Assembly (NCBI GenBank): GCA_021850805.1
Contig: JAJZKO010000009.1
Span: 1-33,497, forward strand
Source: Microcaldota archaeon
GTDB lineage: Archaea; Micrarchaeota; Micrarchaeia; Micrarchaeales; CABMGC01
DNA: 33,497 nt
Direction of reading: 5' to 3'
Notes under the pieces: generated by a model
Database searches by the model: none
Told to the model about the DNA's origin: nothing
The model's input: only the letters and a program-made list of their open reading frames with translations
Program-made: the position numbers and the translations under genes
Shown: one piece after another, positions 15,112-21,980 of the stretch
How positions within the stretch are numbered: position 1 is the first letter of the stretch
Layout: every line of letters starts with the position of its first letter

Positions 15112-15755
15112 GCCTGCTTCCTCGCCTTCCTTAGCTTGTCTATCATCTTGCCGTAAGAATCCTTTCTCTTCGATATGACTCTTACCCTGCGGTTCTTCCT
15201 TGATACCATATCCTTCATCTCCGCAAACCTCCTTCTGCGTATGATCCTGACAGGAAGGAAGCTGTATCTCTTCAGTTCCTTGGAGAGGCTCTCCAGCTCC
15301 TTCGCTTCAGTCGCATATAGCTCCTCCGCCTTCTCCTTCTTGGAGAGAAGATCGAGGAGCGTTATGTTGTAGTATTTGTCAAGCGCATCCGGTGTATTGG
15401 ATTTTGTCACAAGGCCGTATATGAGAGGCATGGTGAGCCTGCTGCCTATCTTCATTGCATATATCTCCGCAAGCACCTCAACAGTATTCATGTACCTTAT
15501 CATATCTGCGCTGTGCATATCCTTGGATCTGGCAACTATCTGGTTCAGGCATGTGAGCTCGTAATCCAAGCCGCCGAGTATGCCGCGCATCTTCCCTATG
15601 TGATTCTGCAGTTCCTCCCTGCTGTGCTCGCTGCTGCTTATCTTGAAGCTCAGGTCATCCTCGACTATCTTCCTGAATGCTGCAGCTACCAGATCACTGC
15701 CCAAAGATGCCTTATTGAGATTCTCGTCGCCTTTTCCAAGTTTTACCTGTTCCAT
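15108..15755 (-). CDS. Coiled-coil basic protein of unknown function
   Basis: The 215-aa protein is almost entirely helical with no membrane segment. Heptad-like stretches run at about 45-65 and 130-165 (KKEKAEELYATEAKELESL). The C-terminal 50 residues are rich in Arg and Lys (RIIRRRRF, SRKNRRVRVISKRKDSYGK), suggesting nucleic-acid or acidic-surface contact. It lies 48 bases downstream of secE in the ftsZ-secE unit, where many archaea have spt5/nusG, but it shows no NGN or KOW features. Not recognised. Confidence 0.7.
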   Translation of the reverse strand: MEQVKLGKGDENLNKASLGSDLVAAAFRKIVEDDLSFKISSSEHSREELQNHIGKMRGILGGLDYELTCLNQIVARSKDMHSADMIRYMNTVEVLAEIYAMKIGSRLTMPLIYGLVTKSNTPDALDKYYNITLLDLLSKKEKAEELYATEAKELESLSKELKRYSFLPVRIIRRRRFAEMKDMVSRKNRRVRVISKRKDSYGKMIDKLRKARKQA

Positions 15756-15803
15756 AAATCCAACCCTGCTCCCGTGGGAAGAGCAGCTGAACCAAATATG
15801 ATT

Positions 15804-16001
15804 TTACGAATAAACTATTAAACTTATCACTCCGGATATTATAAACGCAAGAATTCCCATTACAAGTATGCCGAGCAGGACTATCTTAAGTGTCCTCTTG
15901 AATGTATCCATATCTGGCCTGTAGCTCACCGACATTATATGCCTGGCATCGGAATTAAACCTCCTGAGCTTCTTTATGGGATTAAGTTCCAGAAAAAACA
16001 C
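15804..16001 (-). CDS. secE: Preprotein translocase subunit SecE/Sec61-gamma
   Basis: The 65-aa protein has a conserved amphipathic region (VSYRPDMDTFKRTLKI) followed by a single C-terminal TM helix (VLLGILVMGILAFIISGVISLIV), as in archaeal SecE/Sec61-gamma. A GTG start lies two bases after the ftsZ stop; the start could be slightly further in. The ftsZ-secE linkage is a known archaeal arrangement. Confidence 0.88.
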   Translation of the reverse strand: MFFLELNPIKKLRRFNSDARHIMSVSYRPDMDTFKRTLKIVLLGILVMGILAFIISGVISLIVYS

Positions 16002-16003
16002 CT

Positions 16004-17080
16004 TTAGTCAAAGATCTTATCGAGATCGGCAGTCGCTTCAAACTCCTCATGCTTTTTCTTCATCATGCCGAATTCCGTATACTCGGGGAACTCTACCCCG
16101 CTCATGACTACCATCAGCTTTATCGCACTCTTCTGCATTGACGGCTCTATCCTCGCCCCCCACTTGAGCAGTGCATCCTCGCTTATCCTTGACGAGACCT
16201 CCTGGAAAATGCTCTGCGCCTCCCTGAGCGTGAGGTCCTCCCCTCCCACTATGTTTACCAGAGCCTTCTTCGCCGTTGATATATCAGCATCCAGCAGCGG
16301 GCTCTTAAGCGTATTCTCTATCGCCACCATCGCCCTGTCATTAGTCTGCGAATTTGACTCGCCAATGCCTATCACCGCATACCCCGAATCCTTGAGCACA
16401 CCGCGTAGGTCTGCGAAGTCCAGATTAACCATGCCAGGCTTCGTGACCATCTCCACAATTCCTTTTGTGGCATTGGCAAGCACCTCGTCGCTTATCTTGA
16501 AGGCCATGTTAAGCGGAAGATCCGGCGCTACGGAGAGGAGTTTGTCGTTCGGTATTATTATTGTTGTATCGGTAGCCCTCTTCAGCCGCGCGAGCCCCTC
16601 GAGCGCATTCCTCATCCTTATCCTCCCCTCCCCTGAGAACGGGAGTGTCGTTACGCCTATGGTAAGCGCACCGGCTTCCCTTGCCTCGTGCGCAAGCACT
16701 GGCGCTGCACCAGTACCAGTCCCGCCTCCAAGGCCGCATGTGACAAAGACAAGCTGCGCGTCGCTTATTATATGCTTGACGTCCTCCTTGCTCTCCATTG
16801 CCGACTCCTCCCCGAGCTTCGGGTCGCTCCCCGCGCCCATCCCCCGTGTCGACTTCTTTCCTAGGAGAACTTTCCTATGCGCCCTTATCCTTGCGAGGTG
16901 TGCAGCATCCGTATTAGTGGCTATGAGTGTAGCACCGTCTATATTGAGCTCCGTCATGCGCGCGACGGTATTCGAGCCTGACCCTCCGGCACCAAGAACG
17001 TATATCTTGGGCTTGGCCGACTCTATGAACTTAAGCAGATCCTCGTCATCCTGCGAGAGGAAGTTTTCAGGCATGCGCAT
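16004..17080 (-). CDS. ftsZ: Cell division protein FtsZ
   Basis: The 358-aa tubulin-family GTPase has VLGAGGSGSNTV at the N-terminal nucleotide site (about residues 28-39), the tubulin signature GGGTGTGAAP at about 118-127, and the T7 catalytic loop NLDFADLRGVLKDSG at about 218-232. The N-terminal extension (PENFLSQDDEDLLKFIESAKP) is typical of archaeal FtsZ. The C-terminal tail after the core is short (MMKKKHEEFEATADLDKIFD) and ends in a conserved-looking acidic-hydrophobic peptide that could dock a partner such as SepF. Full length, no anomalies. Confidence 0.97.
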   Translation of the reverse strand: MRMPENFLSQDDEDLLKFIESAKPKIYVLGAGGSGSNTVARMTELNIDGATLIATNTDAAHLARIRAHRKVLLGKKSTRGMGAGSDPKLGEESAMESKEDVKHIISDAQLVFVTCGLGGGTGTGAAPVLAHEAREAGALTIGVTTLPFSGEGRIRMRNALEGLARLKRATDTTIIIPNDKLLSVAPDLPLNMAFKISDEVLANATKGIVEMVTKPGMVNLDFADLRGVLKDSGYAVIGIGESNSQTNDRAMVAIENTLKSPLLDADISTAKKALVNIVGGEDLTLREAQSIFQEVSSRISEDALLKWGARIEPSMQKSAIKLMVVMSGVEFPEYTEFGMMKKKHEEFEATADLDKIFD

Positions 17081-17116
17081 ACCTCATACTAAATTCCCTG
17101 ATAAAGCATATAAGAG

Positions 17117-18121
17117 TTACCATTCTACCTTTATGTAATTGGTCCTTATGTCAAGGTTCCTGAAAGGAAGGAGCCCCTTTATTACTCCAGTTATCCCTGC
17201 ATATGATATCTCTATATCCTCTTTATTGAAGATCCTCTGGTGATGCTTCACTGCTCCCTCGAGAGCCGCCTCCTTTCCCTTAAACAGCGCTATTCCAAAC
17301 GATCTGTAGCTCCCGCTGATCGGCGCAACGAACTGGAAGGTATTCAGCAGAGGATTGTGGTCATCAGCATTCATATAACTCTCCCGTGCAAACGCAAATC
17401 TTGTCGATGTGGTTGTCTTGTTGAACTTGTAGTTTATGAAGTACGACATCGGGTATAAGCCGGCAGGCTCCTGCACTGCAATGGTGAAGCGCCTTATGAC
17501 CTCGCTCTTCCGCAGGGTGAATATCCTGTACCTTATCGTGTCCTCCTTCATCTTTAGCTTCTCAGCCATCTCCCTGTATCCCATCCTGGAATCCTGGTTG
17601 AGCAGGCCCAATATGCGCTTGTCATCCTCGTCTATCTGCTTGTTGTGCTTGTCTATGAAGCCTACGAAATCGTTGCTGAGCGGCATGTACCCAAAGTGCG
17701 CGAATACGTATTCCGACGGACGTATCACAACCCCGTATTCGGAGAGCTCGGAAGCCACCTTTGTCTCCCACCTTATGTAGTCGATAGGATTCCCGGTTAC
17801 CGCATATATAAGCAGGTCGTAATCCCCTTCGGTAAGGTAGACATTCTGGGAATACATATCTGCGCCGAAGAAGTCCCTGAGCACCTTCTCCTCCGGTTTT
17901 CTGGCAAACTTCACCATCACTATATGCCTCTCGCTTATCCCCAGCCTGGATGTGTTGAGTTCCAGAGTGAACCTTATCTTTAGCTTCTCCGTCAGCCTGC
18001 GCAGCAGCCTTGAGGTTGTTATCCGCGAGCATCCTATCTGTTCTGAGAGGTTGGTAATGGTGGACCTTGAATTATTGCTAAGTTCCCGTAGGAGCATGCG
18101 CTCCTTCTCATCGATTTCCAT
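17117..18121 (-). CDS. Lrp/AsnC-like transcription regulator with two HTH units
   Basis: The 334-aa protein carries two tandem Lrp-type units. An HTH at about 3-48 (MLLRELSNNSRSTITNLSEQ) is followed by a RAM-like beta-alpha domain. A second HTH at about 165-208 (RILGLLNQDSRMGYREMAEKL) has its own effector-like domain. Normal Lrp proteins are half this length. The duplicated form could fold as a pseudo-dimer in one chain. A TATA box about 25 bases upstream of the ATG implies a leaderless transcript. It is divergent from the 362-aa gene, so it may regulate that gene or itself. The ligand is unknown. Confidence 0.85.
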   Translation of the reverse strand: MEIDEKERMLLRELSNNSRSTITNLSEQIGCSRITTSRLLRRLTEKLKIRFTLELNTSRLGISERHIVMVKFARKPEEKVLRDFFGADMYSQNVYLTEGDYDLLIYAVTGNPIDYIRWETKVASELSEYGVVIRPSEYVFAHFGYMPLSNDFVGFIDKHNKQIDEDDKRILGLLNQDSRMGYREMAEKLKMKEDTIRYRIFTLRKSEVIRRFTIAVQEPAGLYPMSYFINYKFNKTTTSTRFAFARESYMNADDHNPLLNTFQFVAPISGSYRSFGIALFKGKEAALEGAVKHHQRIFNKEDIEISYAGITGVIKGLLPFRNLDIRTNYIKVEW

Positions 18122-18139
18122 GCTAATATATGCATCTCA

Positions 18140-18150
18140 AAATATAAATA
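18140..18150 (-). promoter_or_regulatory. TATA box of the Lrp-like gene
   Basis: On the minus strand TATTTATATTT is centred about 25 bases before the ATG at 18121, consistent with leaderless transcription. Confidence 0.6.
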
Positions 18151-18200
18151 CCTTGACAGAATCCTAAAAAATTTCAAACATTATTCTATAATGCTCTTAT

Positions 18201-18210
18201 TTTAAATATT
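18201..18210 (+). promoter_or_regulatory. TATA box of the 362-aa gene
   Basis: TTTAAATATT is centred about 24 bases before ATG 18229. Together with the minus-strand box it makes a 107-bp bidirectional promoter region. Confidence 0.55.
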
Positions 18211-18228
18211 ATCTTAGGCGTAAAATAA

Positions 18229-19317
18229 ATGTACCTATTTGTGGTCTTTATGCAAGATGCACCCAACAACATGGAATTAGTTGGAGCCATGACAGAAGGC
18301 AGTTATGGCGGCAACGCACAGGGCACTGCTTCTTCCCAGGAGCTCTCCAGCCTGAAGAGCCTACACCGCAACGATGACAAATGCGCTGCGTGGGATTCTC
18401 TTGACGCGTACTCGAGCCTTAAGAGCGTAAGCATGTTCTTCTCAAGGCATGCGAAGGCAGTCAGCGGCAGCCCTTCTATAATCTTCCTCGACAACTCAAG
18501 GAGGAAGGATAAGCTAAAGATGAAGCTGGGATTCTCCGTGAAATATGACTACAGGGACAACGCGATATACATAAACCCAAACACATGGAAGAAAAACAAC
18601 TATACTGAAGTACTCTCCTCCAAGATATCGAGCTATTCGTCCTACTACTCCATATACCGGAACACCAACGCAGGGCTTATCGCAAGGGAGTACTTCAAGT
18701 ACATACTCAAGAATCACTATTCCGGCCCCGATTCTGCGCTAAGCAAGGTATTCTCCAGCGTAAGGAAGGTAAAGAGCGTAGCAAAGATAGGTGCCCCAGA
18801 AGTGGACGTAATAGTGCAGGGAGCCGGCGCGAGGTTCTTCGAGCTTGCATTCCGCGTATCTGAAGAGTTTGATATGCTCGATGCCGCATACGGGATAATG
18901 AGCAGGATGGGCATGCATCCAGTCTCAAACCTCACCATGGTAAGGGCGATCGCGATGGGCAAGGAGAAGACCAAGAGCTTCGAGGATTTCAGGAGCTACT
19001 TCACCAGGCTGCACAGGATGCGCAGGATAGAGGCAGAGGAGATACTCGCCACACTTGCCTTCATAGAATCTGACCTGGACATAAGCCAGACGATAAAGAC
19101 GTTCCTCAGGCCTCCGGAGGAGGCATTCAAGAGGATCTACTACCTGGCAGTTGCGAAGAGCGACAGGGTAAGCGAGCTTGCGGAGCGCATACTAGAGCAC
19201 AGGCACAACCAGAGCAGGGACATATACTCTGCAGAGTTCAGGAGGCTGACAGAGGACGAGTTCGACTACATGCACAAGTTCGTCAGGCTGCACCTCCATT
19301 CCAAGAAGCAGTACTGA
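18229..19317 (+). CDS. Conserved-looking helical protein of unknown function
   Basis: I do not recognise this 362-aa protein. Residues about 1-60 look unstructured. About 80-150 is a beta/alpha segment (SIIFLDNSRRKDKLKMKLGF), and the rest is helical and positively charged (TRLHRMRRIEAEEILATLAF), like an alpha-solenoid. There is no TM or signal. Starts at 18229 and 18250 (MQDAPNNMEL) are both possible; the TATA distance favours 18229. It precedes a permease on the same strand by 32 bases and is divergent from the Lrp-like regulator. Confidence 0.75.
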   Translation: MYLFVVFMQDAPNNMELVGAMTEGSYGGNAQGTASSQELSSLKSLHRNDDKCAAWDSLDAYSSLKSVSMFFSRHAKAVSGSPSIIFLDNSRRKDKLKMKLGFSVKYDYRDNAIYINPNTWKKNNYTEVLSSKISSYSSYYSIYRNTNAGLIAREYFKYILKNHYSGPDSALSKVFSSVRKVKSVAKIGAPEVDVIVQGAGARFFELAFRVSEEFDMLDAAYGIMSRMGMHPVSNLTMVRAIAMGKEKTKSFEDFRSYFTRLHRMRRIEAEEILATLAFIESDLDISQTIKTFLRPPEEAFKRIYYLAVAKSDRVSELAERILEHRHNQSRDIYSAEFRRLTEDEFDYMHKFVRLHLHSKKQY

Positions 19318-19349
19318 AAGGATCATATTCACCACGCGCAGGCACTGAC

Positions 19350-20639
19350 ATGAGATTGAAGACCAAAGGGTATATTGCAATAGCCATAGCCGTAATAGAG
19401 CTGGCATTTCTCCCCATAATGATAGAGATAGGCGCCAGCGGCATAGGCAACATTCCCCTCGCCTTCTACATATTCATGTTCTCCTCTGTAGCCGCACTGG
19501 CGATAGGCTACAGGCACGACAAATTGAGCGGAGTGAAGAAGATAATAACCTCGCGCAACATGCTGATCATCATACTCATCACAGGCCTTCTTAATGATGC
19601 AATATCGCAGATATTCCTTGGCGTAGGCACTCTGGGCACGAATCCCAGCGTTGCAGCAATAGTCTTCAGGAGCTGGGTGATATTCGTGGCCCTTCTCTCC
19701 CCTCTGGTCCTAAGGCAGAGGATAACAGGGAAGCAGCTATTCGCCACGATCCTGGGATTCTCAAGCGTATTCCTGATAATGGCAACAGGCCCTTCACTCT
19801 CCCTTAACCTGACCCAGCTTCCGTTCATAGCTGCGCTCCTTATCGCTGCATTATGCGCCACATCCTCAAATCTCCTCATGAAGGTCTACAACGCAGATCC
19901 CGTGTCTTCGGTGGTGCTCTTCAACATCGTCTCCTTCGCCTTCCTCGGGCTATTCGCCATATCCTCAGGCGTAAATCTGGCAATAAGTCTTAACGCAACC
20001 GATATCCTTACGATAGCCTTCCTCGGCGTAGTGAGCTACGCGATAGGATCCAGCCTCTATTTTTACGCCCTGAAAATATTCGGGCCCGTATTCCTAGGCA
20101 ATGCGATACTCTCCGTGCCATTCCTCACCATAGCGTTCTCGGCTCTGACCCTAGGCACTCCTCTCTCACCTATATACATCGGCGCGGCAGCCCTGCTCAG
20201 CGCAGGGATAATACTGCAGAGGCGCTTCAGCTCCAATGCGCCTAGCTACATAAGCTCGAAGGGCCGCTCTTCCTCAAGCAACAAGTCATACGGGAAGATA
20301 TACGACATAAGCGGCGCCTTTGTGGGGAACAGGGGAAGTGAGATAAGGATGAGTCTGTCCAGCACCAACAAGGCCCTTGCGATGCGCCTTCCTGCAGATA
20401 CCACATACGATATAAACGGCAGGATAGGCAACCTGGGCGAGTACGACTGCATACTATTCACTACCGCCTCACCCCATTCTGAAGTAGCCCCCGAAGAAAT
20501 CGAATTCATAAACAATGTAGTGGGCCTCTCAGGCAACGAATACGCATTGGTAGGGATCGGGAATGCCAGCGTAGTGGAAGACGCATTCGATTATATTGCA
20601 GGCGAGGCAGCAAAGAAACCAGGTGAAGCTGGAGCATAA
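19350..20639 (+). CDS. EamA/DMT-superfamily permease with a C-terminal soluble extension
   Basis: The 429-aa protein has about ten TM helices in two EamA-like halves over residues 1-295. The end of the second half reads AIGSSLYFYALKIFGPVFLGN, with SAGIILQRRF closing the last helix, typical of drug/metabolite exporters. An extra region of about 130 residues follows (about 300-429). A Ser-rich linker (SSKGRSSSSNKSYGK) leads to an alpha/beta domain (DCILFTTASPHSEVAPEEIEF) that I do not recognise. Ordinary members stop near residue 300. The extension may be a sensor or regulatory domain. Substrate unknown. Confidence 0.82.
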   Translation: MRLKTKGYIAIAIAVIELAFLPIMIEIGASGIGNIPLAFYIFMFSSVAALAIGYRHDKLSGVKKIITSRNMLIIILITGLLNDAISQIFLGVGTLGTNPSVAAIVFRSWVIFVALLSPLVLRQRITGKQLFATILGFSSVFLIMATGPSLSLNLTQLPFIAALLIAALCATSSNLLMKVYNADPVSSVVLFNIVSFAFLGLFAISSGVNLAISLNATDILTIAFLGVVSYAIGSSLYFYALKIFGPVFLGNAILSVPFLTIAFSALTLGTPLSPIYIGAAALLSAGIILQRRFSSNAPSYISSKGRSSSSNKSYGKIYDISGAFVGNRGSEIRMSLSSTNKALAMRLPADTTYDINGRIGNLGEYDCILFTTASPHSEVAPEEIEFINNVVGLSGNEYALVGIGNASVVEDAFDYIAGEAAKKPGEAGA

Positions 20640-20644
20640 TGCCG

Positions 20645-21391
20645 CTACCTTGCAGGCTTTCTGGATGTACTCCTCTTACCAGAAGTTCTGCGGCTGCCGC
20701 TTCTCTTTCTCGAAGGCCTTCGCGTGGCCCTGCTTTTTCCGCGTGCACTGCCTTTATTCGCAGCAGCTTTGCCAGTTGAACTTCTATTAACATCCCTCTT
20801 TCCAGCAGCAACAGATGCTGGCGCTTTCTTCTCAGATTTCGTGGAAGCATGTTTCCTGCTCCTTGTGTAATACCATGCAGCGGCAGCGAGTATAATCAGC
20901 AGCACCACTAATATAACATAAGGAACTATGCTCCCAACCGGTTTGGATGCAAGTATGGAGATATTTTTTGCGACACCGGCCTGCAGATAAGCCCCGCCGC
21001 CTATGGGCGTCGAATTGGATACCTCCGCTACGGAGACTATGCCTATCCATGACGTTCCCGGTGTGTCAGTAGAAGGCATACGTACGGTTATTGCCAGGGT
21101 CTCTTGCGTATGCCCTGCAACAGTGCCATTTGAAGGGCTGATGGTTATGTTGGGCGCTGTCTCGTTAAGGACGGTGCTTAAGTATCCAAGCGTGGCCACA
21201 AATTTTACTGCTGAATTGCCGGTATTGACTATGGTCATGTTCAGAGTCTGCGATGAACCAAGTGTCACATTGAAGTTTACCGGACCAGCAACCTCTCCAA
21301 ACTGCGCATAGCTAAGGGAAAAAATGGAAAATGCAAGAAATAAAAATGGCGCAAGCCTCAAGCCTGCGCTGCCATGCTTCATCTGGAACAC
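20645..21391 (-). CDS. Surface membrane protein with Ig-like ectodomain and long basic cytoplasmic tail
   Basis: The 248-aa protein has a signal peptide (LAPFLFLAFSIFSLSYA), an ectodomain of about 110 residues with the COG1361/NEW3-like pattern (LNMTIVNTGNSAVKFVATLG), and one TM helix (SIVPYVILVVLLIILAAAAWYY, about 152-173). The tail of about 70 residues is almost only Arg, Lys, Ser, Ala and Gly (GKSRATRRPSRKRSGSRR). That tail resembles histone-H1-like or SR-type basic tails and would lie in the cytoplasm, where it could bind DNA, RNA or anionic lipid. It follows the small secreted protein gene by seven bases. Function unknown. Confidence 0.78.
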   Translation of the reverse strand: MFQMKHGSAGLRLAPFLFLAFSIFSLSYAQFGEVAGPVNFNVTLGSSQTLNMTIVNTGNSAVKFVATLGYLSTVLNETAPNITISPSNGTVAGHTQETLAITVRMPSTDTPGTSWIGIVSVAEVSNSTPIGGGAYLQAGVAKNISILASKPVGSIVPYVILVVLLIILAAAAWYYTRSRKHASTKSEKKAPASVAAGKRDVNRSSTGKAAANKGSARGKSRATRRPSRKRSGSRRTSGKRSTSRKPAR

Positions 21392-21398
21392 TCTGGGA

Positions 21399-21914
21399 TC
21401 AGCAGCTGTTCTCCAGTATTATGTTCTGGGTGTATGTTCCTGCCGCCTGGGCTACTGGCACATTAACGCCGAAGTATATACTGTTAGAATTTCCTGCTGG
21501 AACAACGGAGCTTGCGACAGGAGTGAGCGTGTTGCTAAGCTGCACGCCTGTTATTGCTGAGCTGCTGGAGACCATATTGTAGGTTGTGTTTGAGACGCCG
21601 AAACCCACAGAAGCCGTGAGTATCCAGTTGGTCCCTTCTATATCTATGGAATTTGCATTTGCATTGCCATTGTTTGTATCAGTAACCAAGACGTTTGTAG
21701 GGTGGAACGTTCCCGGAGCCACATTGCCGAATGTTATCGCATTAGGTGCGAGAGATATCTCGCAGACAGAGCTTACCACTACATTTGCCAGCACGTTGCT
21801 TGTGCTGCTCGTCGCGAATACGCTCCCTACCTGAGAATAAATCAAGACAAGCAATGTAAATGCCGTAAGGCCTATCTGCATTATCAATAACCTTATGCCG
21901 CTTCCTATTTTCAT
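21399..21914 (-). CDS. Small secreted protein sharing the C-terminal domain of the 2188-aa adhesin
   Basis: The track starts at 21959, but that ATG lies upstream of a strong TATA box (21945-21954). ATG 21914 (MKIGSGIRLLIMQIG) lies about 35 bases downstream of it and gives a proper signal peptide, for about 171 aa. The mature part is one beta-rich domain bracketed by Cys (VCEISLAPNAITFG ... IILENSC, the last residue). It aligns with the end of the large neighbour: both contain CxISL, FG..xPG, DTNxG, GVSNT, IYFGVxVP, AQxAG and end in ENSC. The paired Cys probably form a disulphide. It has no membrane anchor, so it may be a partner or subunit of the surface structure. Confidence 0.75.
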   Translation of the reverse strand: MKIGSGIRLLIMQIGLTAFTLLVLIYSQVGSVFATSSTSNVLANVVVSSVCEISLAPNAITFGNVAPGTFHPTNVLVTDTNNGNANANSIDIEGTNWILTASVGFGVSNTTYNMVSSSSAITGVQLSNTLTPVASSVVPAGNSNSIYFGVNVPVAQAAGTYTQNIILENSC

Positions 21915-21944
21915 AATCTGCACCAGATGTATCTCATGAGCAAA

Positions 21945-21954
21945 ATATATAAAT
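21945..21954 (-). promoter_or_regulatory. TATA box of the small secreted protein gene
   Basis: ATTTATATAT on the minus strand lies about 35 bases before the preferred ATG 21914 and downstream of the track's ATG at 21959. It therefore helps to fix the start. Confidence 0.55.
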
Positions 21955-21980
21955 ACCATGTCAGGTATGCCACAAATCCA

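Noticed and set aside
16065-17138. 357-aa plus-strand ORF antisense to ftsZ
   Set aside because: Its length is a by-product of the GC-biased codon use of ftsZ on the other strand; composition is Ser/Pro/Leu-rich with no domain, while ftsZ is unmistakable.
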